From: Anaspis maculata
Lineage: Eukaryota; Arthropoda; Insecta; Coleoptera; Scraptiidae
Assembly (NCBI GenBank): GCA_949128115.1
Contig: OX421964.1
Coordinates: forward strand, 45,796,601-45,860,600
Direction: 5' to 3'
DNA length: 64,000 nt
Shown here: one piece after another, positions 1 through 9,812 of the stretch
How positions within the stretch are numbered: the stretch's first letter is position 1
How the letters are laid out: every line of letters begins with the position of its first letter
The notes under the pieces: generated by a model
The model's input: only the letters and a program-made list of their open reading frames with translations
The model's database searches: none
Told to the model about the DNA's origin: nothing
Made by a program: the position numbers and the translations under genes

Positions 1-195
1 ACACCACAAGCTCTTCAAAAATAAATATGAATCAGAAGCAGACAATCATAAAAGGTTGCCCTGTACGTCACTGATGGTATTGATCTCGATATTTATTGAT
101 TTTGTGTTTTGTTCCAGGGTGAAGTCCCAAAACCCCCTCCTCCAAGGTTACTCCTGCAGGCATAAACGTACTGAAATCTATTATTTCCTCTGCAG

Positions 196-287
196 TTGGA
201 TGATGTATCTTTGCTGGTTTTCTAGTCCAGAAGCTTCAATGCCCTTACCTGAGCATAGTCGTATGTCGAGGCAATCCTTGTGCGCAG
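196..287 (+). CDS. Candidate internal exon (unidentified gene)
   Basis: A 92-nt block sits between a pyrimidine-rich acceptor ending in TCTGCAG and a strong donor (GCAG/GTATGA). It is open in the frame containing WMMYLCWF and ends in phase 1. A further short block at 118-148 (acceptor TTGTTCCAG, reading GEVPKPPPP, donor CCAAG/GTTACT) joins it in a compatible phase. No protein family is recognised. The phase does not fit directly to the exon-like block at 628, so an exon would be missing or one call is wrong. Splice-site matches arise by chance in AT-rich DNA. Confidence 0.25.
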
Positions 288-627
288 GTATGACCTCGAA
301 GCTGAAGCATAGAAGTTTTCTTCAATACAGGGTGTTAGGTACTGATTATTACAAACTTTGAGGGATGATTGCCCATCAAAAAAAAAGCCGAATGGAGATA
401 AAACTCATATAAAAAGATACAGGGTGTTAGAGTCGACTTTTTTAAATCGAGGCTTTACCGTAATTTTTGAACCGTTGGACGTTGGACCGAATTCAATCAA
501 ATTTGAACCAAAGTTCACTCAGATAAGTCTCCATCGAATAATAAATAGTACCGCGATTCATTGAAAATTTCTATATGGGGTAGATAATAGAGGAAGTGCT
601 CTTTTTTTCTCCCCTATTTTCCCCTAG

Positions 628-846
628 CAAGCATCATATAGCGATGATGCAGGAAGAAAAAAATGTTCTGAGCCGAAACACCTCGAAGAGATGGAGGAGC
701 AAGATAGCAGACGGCAAGATGAGCCCAAAAAAGTTCTTGAAGCTCAAGAGCAGAATCGCCTCGACGAAAAGAAGGAAGAGGAATCGGAGGAGGTTTCAGA
801 TGCCAAGAGCATATGCCGATCAGCTTTTGAATTCAGCACTAGAACG
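628..846 (+). CDS. Candidate internal exon, charged coiled-coil-like
   Basis: This 219-nt block follows a long pyrimidine tract ending in TTTTCCCCTAG and precedes a donor (AACG/GTAATT). It is open throughout in phase 0-0, giving 73 residues. The translation is rich in Glu, Lys, Gln and Arg (for example EEMEEQDSRRQDEPKK), consistent with a coiled-coil or disordered segment. No family is recognised. The strong acceptor and uninterrupted acidic frame are the evidence; low-complexity A/G-rich sequence can mimic this, so it stays tentative. Confidence 0.3.
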
Positions 847-1076
847 GTAATTTTTGCACGCCAAGTTGGCAATTCTGCGATATTTGGGGATGCTCAAATT
901 TGTAATGTTGGATTAATATTTCCTCAGATGACCTTGAATTCGTATTGTCAATTGAGTACAGTGCTGTTGCAAGATTGTATGAACGATCAAGACGTCTTGA
1001 TTTCGGTAGACTTTCTCCAGTTTAAATGGGCGACTGGTGAACAGTTCTTTTTAATAAAATAGTTAATCATAATATA

Positions 1077-1207
1077 CGGGGTGTTTATAAGAAACTGTGA
1101 TCGCGGTAGGCATGGGTCAGGCCGAAAAACGCAGCAACAGGCGCAATTGTAGTGAACGAAAGCGAATTCCAAAGGCGATGCGATCACAGACATTTATAAA
1201 CACCCGG
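1077..1207. repeat. MITE with TA flanks (Tc1/mariner-type)
   Basis: The ends are inverted copies of a GGGTGTTTATAA-containing motif, extending with interruptions to CTGTGATCGC about 30 bp in. TA lies on both sides (1075-1076 and 1208-1209). The 131-bp interior has no coding capacity. TA flanks and short length fit a Tc1/mariner-derived MITE; no autonomous relative is present here. Confidence 0.6.
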
Positions 1208-1593
1208 TACCATCATATTATATACTAGGTTGAGAAAACTGTTCAAATGTATGGTCAGAAATGAAGGCCTAGTGTCTAAAACCTAGAACGGCTCGGCACT
1301 CTGTCACTTACCTGCCATTCTGACAAGATAACAGTCATAACAGCCAAGGCAACACTGTAGCGGAATATGATGCAAGGAGACGCCAGAAATTGGCATTTCA
1401 TGTCAAAATTTCCTAACCTCACTGGACTTTGCCACAAAAAGCCCGTTTTCACGTAACTTGGTCTGTCAGCGTCCGTTACACCCTAGAGAACATGGCCAAC
1501 CGCGTTTTAATTTCTACTGAATTTAAAACGTGATCGGCATATATATAGAGTCGCATCGAAAAAAAAAAGTAACTCAATATAGTATTTTATGTA

Positions 1594-1685
1594 ACAAGTA
1601 CGCAAAATGAATCTTTAGCGGACGAATTCGCTTGCTTAGCCCAAAGGAAGGACGAGTCCGCTAAAGCATTTTGCGTACGTGTTGC
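1594..1685. repeat. Hairpin-forming element
   Basis: Outer arms GTACGCAAAATG and its complement, plus inner arms CTTTAGCGGAC and its complement, form a long interrupted stem around a loop of about 30 nt. The loop and stem are G+C-richer than the flanks. It may be a small foldback MITE; no target duplication is evident. Confidence 0.5.
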
Positions 1686-2934
1686 ATACAACGTTCTTTG
1701 GTATAAGCTCTCCAAACCCTCTTCAACTCCTTAAGCAGTACCTATTGGCTGTTGTAGTTCAAGCAGAAATTTACATTAATTTTACTCATAATTACAATGG
1801 CTGAATTGTTGTGTTATGATGGCAACCTATTTTATTATGACTTGACTAGTTTTTAAATCAAACAAAAAAAAAATTAATGATATTCCAATAGATTTTTTGG
1901 AAAAATCAAAGAACATTGTCCTCGATCTTTCTCCAGCAAAGTCTTGCACGCAATATGAGCGAGAATATGATTTATTCATTGAATGGAAAAAGAAAAATAG
2001 TGTGAATATTGTGAATGGAGCTGTTGAATGGCATATTCCAATAAACAAATAATTCAGTCCTCTTCTTATGCCTGCTGTCCAAAGGACAAGACAAATATGT
2101 CAAAAATTATACTGGTGATGGTTGGGAAGAAATTTATTGCAACAATAAACCTATACAATGAGAGAACATCAAACAATCAATAACTTGCATAATCGACTTC
2201 TCAAAATCGTAGCATTCTCGAAGGGATTTATTCGAGCACTGAACGATTGAACGATCTTGCCTTGCAGTGCAGTTGTCTTTTGTCTTTGACTTGAGCCAGG
2301 TCTTCTAGCGACACCAGCAGTGTCCATGTTGTACTTCCATAAAAGTCTAGAAATTAGGCTTTGTGATGTTTCTCTGACCTAACTATCCTGATCTGATAAA
2401 TCCAACATGTAACAAAGTATTGACGGATACCTCCTTGGGAAGTCACTTGTATCGGTTGGTTTAATGATTCAATGAGACGGTTTGTGAAGTGAAATCATAC
2501 TTCACTATCAAATTTCAATAGAAGCCGTTTACAGAATCGACATCATTTTTTATTTGATTTCATAAAAAAAATCAAAACTTTTTGAAAAAAAAACCTGATT
2601 CAAAAAAATTCACTATTTAGTTGACAGATTGATGCAGGCTTTCAAAAAATGAACTGAGAAAAAATCTGACATTTTTTCTAAAACAGGTAGACCACTTCGA
2701 AAATTCACTAATTTCCACCTCTTCCCTTGGCACCCTGTATATCTTGCAAAATGCGATGTATGATCAAACTAAGGACAGCACCTTGTAGCCAAAGAATAGT
2801 TCTCTCAGGCAGTGTTGATTTTTTCCAAATTGGTCAATTTTTCCTTCAGTGATCTTTATTTAAACTTGAGTGACAATTTTCAATATCCTTATTTTTCGTT
2901 GAGCAGTTTATATTGTCCCAAATTGAGCCGCGAG
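1686..2934. other. AT-rich stretch, no gene seen
   Basis: No splice-bounded open frame or RNA gene is recognisable. The part from about 2690 to 2900 resembles 38570-38720 (both contain a CACCCTGTATATC-like or CACCCTATATATC motif followed by a TTTTTTC-AAAT-GGT-AATTTTT stretch), so it is probably part of a dispersed repeat. Confidence 0.4.
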
Positions 2935-3110
2935 ATAGCCGAGCAAGAACAGGGGGCAAGCCTTGTTGCTTTCGCTGCAGAAAACCGGAACATACTATTA
3001 TGCGTCTGGACTGGACTGCAGGCAAAGATCAAGATGAACCGACTGTTTCATGCTGGAGCAAAGAACTCCAGAACGACTTCACCAGGAAAACTGATTCCAG
3101 CTGGCGCTAA
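2935..3110 (+). pseudogene. Degenerate Gag zinc-knuckle fragment
   Basis: The frame contains CFRCRKPEH, which fits the first three ligands of a retroviral-type CCHC knuckle (C-X2-C-X4-H), but the final Cys position is Leu. Flanking frames are short and the surrounding 0.8 kb is full of stops. It lies upstream of, and in the same orientation as, the Gypsy RNase H/integrase remnant at 3600-4244, so it is probably the gag end of the same dead element. The assignment rests on one short motif. Confidence 0.35.
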
Positions 3111-3599
3111 GGGGCTCACTCTGGCTGACGGTCCACAATGCCCTCAGAGTTGGTGTCTCTTGAGAAGATGACAAATAGCCTTGTCCTGATGACTGAACAG
3201 CTTTACGAACTCAATTGAAGGGTCTAGTGAATGAAGAAGGTAACTAAACAAAATGAAACAACTGAGAAAAGTGGCCTGGACTTGATAGATGATTACGGAT
3301 TTATCCTTGATGTTGAACAAGGAACACTGAAGATCAGAAACAGAAAAAGGAAAAAGGCGCTGAAAACATGAATAAAGACCGCTGAGGAGATTCGTCTCTT
3401 TCCAGCTGAAAAGTGAAACGTTTTTGTAGCCGTTAACTCTGAGAAAATCGGACAGCCCGGGAAAATGTCGCCGTTATTGCTAAACTCAATACAGCTGCTA
3501 GCTATAATAATATCATGGCTAAGACATTGATCAACATGCACAAGACGAACATCCTGATAAGAGTCATTGCCCGAACGAGACATGAGAGGAAATTGTCCG

Positions 3600-4244
3600 T
3601 CCGTCTTGGCCTGCTGCAGTTCACGAATCCAGAGAGACTTTTGGCACAGTGGACTTCAAAACACAAAATTATTCCCGAAAATTTCATGGTAACGCGCTTG
3701 CTCATTCTCAAAGACCATGCAAAAAAGACTGCAGGCATTGCAAGAGGGTATGGACTAACATAAGGAAACGTTGAAGTCAAAGCAATCGTGATTGAAATCT
3801 CAAGAAATTGAACTACGGTTTAATTCAAGAAGGAGCAGCGCGAAGGTCTGGCTGTTGGTTCACTTGCTGAGGAGAAAGAATTAGGCCAGGACAGACTTAG
3901 AGTGGCCCGAAATCTCTGTTAAAGGGCCCAAATTCAAAGCTTCTTATTTTGAATGGAGTTCACTGGAGGTCAATGGGCTGCTGCATGAGGAGAGTATGTT
4001 ACAGTCATGATGGGAAGAAAGTGCAAGAAGCGAGTGAAAGTAACTTTGGCCAAGGCCAAGGTGCGCGAGAGGCTCTATCAAGTGAACATCCGGGACGACT
4101 TGGAGATATGGCGACACCAATGCGAGTTTTGTGCGACCAGCAATGGACCAACATCTCTCGCCCAAGGTGAGATGTATACTGAAGGGTTCCTGAAACCAAT
4201 GAAACCTGTAAAAATTACACTGGAAGGAACTGGAATCTTTCTAA
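3600..4244 (+). pseudogene. Ty3/Gypsy RNase H-integrase remnant
   Basis: Broken frames carry an RNase H end-like segment (NPERLLAQW), then after a frameshift FHGNALAHSQRPC followed by CKKDCRHC, the typical junction between RNase H and integrase in Gypsy elements. From about 4040 the frame reads KAKVRERLYQVNIRDDLEIW and then CEFCATSNGP, matching the second half of the integrase H2C2 zinc finger. Several frameshifts and stops mean it is not functional. The integrase remnant is interrupted by a MITE at 4245. Orientation matches the zinc-knuckle fragment at 2935. Confidence 0.55.
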
Positions 4245-4376
4245 CAGGGGCCCTGTTCTTGAAACAGGAACAGAGTTCACATGTGTTATTATTGCTAGAC
4301 AAGGACCAATCATAGCTTTCTTGCATAGCAACATCGCATGAGAACTCTATTTCCTGTTTCAAGAATAGGGCCCCTG
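4245..4376. repeat. MITE with CAGGGGCC inverted ends
   Basis: A 132-bp element whose ends are inverted copies of about 40 bp (CAGGGGCCCT, then a TTCTTGAAACAGGAA segment and AGAGTTC). The CAGGG-like terminus resembles hAT ends, but the 8-bp flanks do not match. It lies directly in the frame of the Gypsy integrase remnant, so it inserted after or during that element's decay. Confidence 0.55.
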
Positions 4377-5520
4377 GCGGCTTGTTCTCTTCGAAAATGT
4401 TCCGAAACAAGTTTGGTCGGATTTTCATAACAGACTTGAGGAATGCAGGATTTCCGAACTATGCAACTCCTGTATTCATTATAGAGATCAATAGACCATC
4501 CCTGGCCTTTGTTTGAATCCGCCGCATAGTCGCTTAGGTTGTACAGGAATTTCCACTCGTTATTAGTACAGTGGATCTTTTATGGATCGATATTCGAGGT
4601 CTATGATCTTCCTTTATCAGTCTCATTTACGTGGTGATAGATCGGTTTTGCTGAAATTCACGGTTCGCCCTAGATTTCGTACTTGAATAACATTTGAAAC
4701 TAGTAACAAATGGAAACTGCTTTTGAAATTAATAAAACCGTTTTCAGAAAACAGCAAACCTATGAACAAACACCAGAGGGATGATAGGTTGATCTGTATG
4801 ATAAATACACAGTTTCATAGTTGTTGAATTATTGCATTCCTCAAATCTACACTGAAAATCTGACCAAAGTCATTTCAAATTTGCATTTCCTTTAGTTATG
4901 GGTCTTTTGTAAATATTTATTCATTTTATTTTATTTATTGTTTGAATATTCACATGTTGGTTCACAATGATTTTAATGATTATCTTTGAATATTGAATTT
5001 CATATTAGAAGATTCTGATTTGTGAGGAGTTACGCCTGAACTGATGGAAACTCCTTAAAGTTCATGTCCTAATCTTGTCCGATAAGCCACTAGGTGAAAC
5101 AATAATATTCTAGATTATTTCACAACGAAATCCTCCAGCCGCTCCGGTTCGCTGAATTCACCATATCACATCGTCATAAATTGTGAATTTAATGCTGCGG
5201 CACCACAAGAATTTTTGCCACCACACCACACAGGTATGTGTATAAGGTACCTCCGATGTCAGCGCAACATATAAATTTTATACCTACATAAAAATTAGCA
5301 GGGTATTGATCCGTCGATCAATCAGTTGCGCCCTTTTGTGGCCAAGGCCGGAGTTTATGTGTACATTTGGAGACGACAATGGCGAAAGGTGGTGTCCCAT
5401 CGAAAAGTCCGTTACGACCTGAGCCTATGCCATCAGTGAGCGCACATGCCCTTTTGACACGACCGCATACGTGCATTATGTGCAGGTCCGCATAAACCAT
5501 ATTTTGTAGGTATATATCAC
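4377..5520. other. No clear feature; possible 3' end of the 5.5-kb gene
   Basis: No mobile element is recognised. Terminal exons for the minus-strand candidate gene at 5521-5973 could lie here. One possible small exon on the minus strand near 5275 and a short frame ending SEPERLEDFVVK-stop near 5110 were noticed, but their phases could not be reconciled. Confidence 0.25.
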
Positions 5521-5973
5521 CTGTCCTCCAGCATCAGCTGCCTCGAGAGAGGGTCGATCTTCTTGATCCAGACTTTTATTTTCACCGTAGCCTGTTTTTG
5601 CCGGATCCAGCCGGAATATCCGAGAACCGGGCCCGGTAATTCCTTCAGCTGCATGTGTGAAATCTCAAGTGGAGAAGACGCAATCTCGTTTTTCGGCAGA
5701 GGACCACTACCACTCTGGGATAAACAGGTAGGCATGTAGAAGCACTTGAGTAGAACGACAGGGTAATATTGTTTACTCTCACCTATGGACCTTTTCATCC
5801 ATAATGTGGGCATAAACTGTAATTTTGTTCACTCGAATGATCCTGCTGAAAACTGAAGAGTCTGCATACAGGTTTGTTTCAAGTAGATAGAATATACTAC
5901 CACTGCTTCCAAGAGTGAATAAGCCATCGACCATTGACCTAAAGGAGTTGCATAGCATGTTTTGAAGTTCCAT
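5521..5973 (-). CDS. Candidate spliced gene, first two exons
   Basis: Exon 1 runs 5973-5783 from ATG in good context (AAAAATGG) to a strong donor (ATAG/GTGAGAG). Exon 2 runs 5712-5521, from an acceptor ending CCCAGAG to the donor GACAG/GTGATA. The 70-nt intron is typical of insects. Joining phase 2 to phase 2 keeps a continuous frame of 127 codons plus two bases, with no stops. The protein begins MELQNMLCNSF and exon 2 ends VKIKVWIKKIDPLSRQLM followed by LEDR. The last segment has the alternating pattern of an OB-fold strand pair and vaguely recalls RMI2-type proteins, but this is not an identification. The 3' exons were not located. Base composition is G+C-richer than the flanks. Confidence 0.42.
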
Positions 5974-6959
5974 TTTTTATTATATGAATTTCGAATAGAT
6001 GACAGATCTGCCTGTTTGAATTTTGATTTTCTTCTCGAAAAGTGTGCAGATTTTTATCAACCTGATGACCAAGCTGATGACATTTTTAGAGACTCATCGC
6101 ATGAATAATTCTTAGAGCGCAGCATTCTACGAATAGAGACTAAATCACTACGTCAAGAAGTAATAATAAGTTGGGAAACGATAAAGCTATTAATAACGTT
6201 TGAAGCTTAAAGTACCCGTTTGATTGTTGCTGATACCGGCTACCACGAGCATTTTTCACTGATCCTAAACATGATTAATTCGTGCTGCAGTAAATTTTTA
6301 CTTGTGTAATTGTGACTCGAGGGATCTTGAGCAAACATGTTTACCCGAGAGCTTTTTTCTTTTCACTAATTCAATAAATTGTTGTCAGAGTGGAAGGTTA
6401 TGCCAGTTCTTATTTCAGTGCGTGCACGATCCATAAAGTGCAAAAGTTACGAGGTAAGTAAAGGGTGAAGCACTAGATTTTCTGAAATTTATGTATTTTG
6501 GGACCGGTCCTCAGACGGGACAGGCAGCACACCTGGCTGAAGGGCCCGGATCCGGTATACGAAACCGATCATGCACCACCATTCATGAACCCTCTAAATT
6601 TGAGGTGTCATATTATTAATTTATGGCGTACCTGAGCTAATCAGCAAGATCTGCTGAAGTTCCTTTGCATATACTGAGATAATTTATGGTTTTCAAGTAT
6701 TAAGTATTTGACTTCCACTGGCCTGTAAATATTTCGATAATTTTGAAGGTGACGGTAAATATACAATATTTGATAATTCTTATCTTGAATGCATTTTATA
6801 TTGTGTACTTGGTCGCTCACAAACTTGTATTTTAAGACGCATCTTGATTTTGGGCACGCTCAAGTTTGTCACTTTTTCTTTTATTGAAGCTTTTGGCTCG
6901 GCTTTTGGATCTGACAAGCAAACGATTTCAACGGTCAATTCGGAAGCATAGCAGAGAAC
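5974..6959. other. AT-rich stretch, no gene seen
   Basis: This could contain the promoter or 5' UTR of the minus-strand candidate gene starting at 5973. No TATA or initiator combination stands out, and no repeat or open frame worth reporting was found. Confidence 0.3.
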
Positions 6960-7237
6960 CAGTGCCGGCCTTAGCAATTTTGGCGCCCCGGGCAAGAATT
7001 GAAAATCGCCGCCCCTATGTTGGGTCCGCGAGCGAAGCGAGTAAAAATGAAGTATTTTTCTTGCAATAATGGAGCTTTGTGTGCTTTTACAGAAGCAGAT
7101 TCGGTGATCGCCGCTGGCAAGTCGTGTTTTGCTTGCATAAATTATAATTTTTTTGGATTTAAACTGCGATTTTTCCGCCCCTATGAGCTTGCGCCCCGAG
7201 CGATCGCCCGTCTCGCCCTACCCTAAGGCCGCTACTG
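6960..7237. mobile_element. hAT-superfamily MITE
   Basis: The 278-bp element has terminal inverted repeats CAGTGCCGGCCTTAG and CAGTAGCGGCCTTAG (read inward) and a G+C-rich subterminal region (GGCGCCCCGGGC). It is flanked by a perfect 8-bp duplication CAGAGAAC at 6952-6959 and 7238-7245. An 8-bp duplication with a CAGNG-type terminus is diagnostic of hAT. There is no transposase frame, so it is non-autonomous. The intact duplication suggests modest age. Confidence 0.78.
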
Positions 7238-7934
7238 CAGAGAACACAATACTTCGAGTCCAGCGGTCATCCAGGGACAGAGATTGAGGTAATTTGTAGC
7301 TCTCAAAATTCATGTCAAGTCAACACTCAAAATATTATGTGATTAGGACTCATCAACAAATATGGACTTTCCTATATGGAACACCAGGCTATTTCATGAC
7401 GAAGTCTCCAGTAGCTACAAAAACAAACTGGTATAAATGTGAAGAGCAACCAGTAGCAAGCCAAAGTTTTAGGTAATTTGTATTGTACTTTTTTACAAAA
7501 TACTGAAAATATTGGAGGCTTGAAGCTTGGCTTGCCCAATAGCCCGCACAGTCTGTCAATTGCGATGTTGTCAGATCTGGTCAGACTTGACATGGCCACC
7601 GTCACCAATAACAATTTATATTGTAACCACTGTCAAGCCAAATATTTAGTCACTGTGAAATCAATTTGCTTTGCAAGATTTTTCCTTGCGCTTTTCTAGT
7701 TGGAAAATCTCACACTGTACTACACATGAATGTTCAAAATTTGTGAATTACAGTATCGGAATCATTGAATATTTATATTTCTTGTTCATTTGACAAAACC
7801 GAACAAGGCTTCTGCTGGGCTCCTGTCCCTGTAAAATACAAAGTTCTATTGTGCATCGTTACCAAATTAGCCGACGACAACCAAAACAAATTGAAAAAAC
7901 ACGGAAATCACCATAAGTCCTCAAATTTATGCTA
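7238..7934. other. No gene seen
   Basis: AT-rich sequence with only short fortuitous open frames and no recognisable repeat structure. Confidence 0.3.
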
Positions 7935-8460
7935 TTTGTACACCATCAGTTTATCACTTTATGACTTTTGAAGAACTCCAACTGACCAGACACTACCTAC
8001 TAACCTGCGTTTCATTGACAAGATAACCATTATCTACGGTTGGGAACTATGTTCCACCAACTTTCCAAATGGAATCCAGAATCCTGAACCATCACGGTTG
8101 AGACAGAAATTCCATCAAAACACGCGAAAAACAACATCACTGCATCCACCTGGCTGGCAATCCGAACCTCACGTTTCCTGTGTTACACATACGTACTTTT
8201 TGCAATGGGTACCTAGCTTTATAACCTTTTTATGATAATTAGTACCTACCTCTAGCTGACTGTTTGGTAACTTTTGTTTTGGCCAGGTATAACGGCCAGA
8301 ACCATTACGGTTGAGACAGAAATTCCATTCAAACACGCGAAAAACAACATAATTTCCTGAATCATGCCTTCCGTACACTATCAGTTGTTAACGTCTTTTG
8401 AAAAACTTCAGATGATCAGATAGTACCCACTAACATGCGTTTCGTTTACCAAACTTGCAT
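7935..8460. repeat. Diverged tandem duplication, about 430-bp period
   Basis: The segment around 7935-8030 (CACCATCAGTTT, ACTTTTGAAGAACT, ACTAACCTGCGTTTC) recurs at about 8365-8455 with substitutions (CACTATCAGTTG, CTTTTGAAAAACT, ACTAACATGCGTTTC). Within it, a second pair with about 215-bp offset (CGGTTGAGACAGAAATTCC at about 8095 and 8310) repeats almost exactly. Confidence 0.5.
8146..8306. repeat. Dispersed repeat, copy 1 (second copy at 9665-9812)
   Basis: About 150 bp (starting CTGGCTGGCAATCC and ending TTTTGGCCAGGTATAA) recurs in direct orientation at 9665-9812, with roughly one difference per 12-15 bases. It overlaps the tandem duplication above, so the locus has been rearranged more than once. 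Confidence 0.55.
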
Positions 8461-9664
8461 CAGAGCTCAAGTACTTACCTGGCATGTCAGGACCCAGGAG
8501 CTCAGGACCTGTGGAAGGTGGAACCGTAGTTTCGATAGAATTTCAGATCAAAGCAGACGACCTTATGAAAACGTAGGGCTTGTATTGCAATGTTTTAAAT
8601 CATCACTGTCATCTTTTCCAGCAGACGTCTGTTGTCCGTTTTCTATTCTAGAATATGTTCTTCTGAATTTTTGTTCTAGTTTTGATCTTCAGGTGCTAGA
8701 GATGTAAAATCTCATTGAATGCTTTCAATTTATTTTCGAGTTAGAATTATTTTCTTCGAAACTTCAAACGTGAAATCTAAATAGGTTGGGATAAGCAGAA
8801 ACTTGTTAATTATGAAAGTATGGTATTCTGGTTTCACAATATAAGTGAAGGAATCACAAATTGCACTTGTCATTGTTCCACTTGCTCCCATAAAACCATA
8901 ACCGCCTACGCGGTGTGCACGTTAAACGAGCTTCCAAAAACGCATTGTTTAAGTGCGTTATTTGGAACCGATTTTATGTGTTTGACCTCGAGCCATCGTT
9001 TCAATCTTTGTAAGTATGTATGGTAGGTAGGTACCTATGCAAAATTCAAGGAACGCTCGTCAACTGTCAAATAATTCATCATTATGCCGCCTACGATCCG
9101 CACAGATCCAGTTGCACAGGTACCCTTAATAGCTATGCACCATTTCGCAACGTTTTTTTAAAGTTCTGTCACAAAGAAGATGCCATTTATTTACGTACTT
9201 TTACAGAATTTATGCGTAATTTCGCCGTCATTGCACAACGCACCTATATAATCAGACCATGTTCAGCACGAGTTCCAATAACAAGCATAGTGTAAGATTA
9301 CCTCAGTGACCTGATATTTCCCTATAGATATACATATTGTGACTGAAGCTGATTGAGGTCTGTGTCAGTTGAAACGGTCGGAACCTGTGACGATTTGAGA
9401 ACGATCTGACCTGGAATATTCTTCCCTCTGCATCCTTAAGATATTTGAGCGCCATGCAAGCTCAACGGACCCCGGGGCCTAACTTTTGATATTGCACAAT
9501 AGTCTTGACGTTATTTCAATTCAGTCAGAATTACCTGCTACCAGACGAAGGGCATGTGCCATACCGACAGATGCATTTTATAAATATACCACCACACACA
9601 TGTCTGAAAATCCCTTCCTTGCATAGAGTCCTTGCCCCTGCCCAGCGGCCCCCAAACAAACTCC
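8461..9664. other. No gene seen
   Basis: No supported gene. Motifs close to TAGGTACCTA recur here and elsewhere (about 9027, 9725, 10522, 24920). Confidence 0.3.
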
Positions 9665-9812
9665 AGCTGGCTGGCAATCCCAACCTCACGTTTCCTGTGT
9701 TACACATACGTACTTTTTGCAATAGGTACCTAGCTTCATAACTTTTTTATAATAATTAGTACCTACCTCTTACTGGCTGTTTGGTAACTTCTGTTTTGGC
9801 CAGGTATAAAAT
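9665..9812. repeat. Dispersed repeat, copy 2
   Basis: The counterpart of 8146-8306 in direct orientation, about 1.5 kb away. The downstream flanks differ (AAAATATGCGG here, CGGCCAGAACC there), which defines the edge of the repeat. Confidence 0.55.

Noticed and set aside
1594..1685. Hammerhead ribozyme
   Set aside because: GGACGAA and GACGAGTCC suggested a permuted hammerhead, but the invariant CTGATGA core is absent on both strands and the stems do not arrange correctly.
6952..7245. Coding gene overlapping 6866-7226 (67- and 75-codon frames)
   Set aside because: Both frames run across hAT MITE boundaries and reflect its G+C-rich subterminal sequence.
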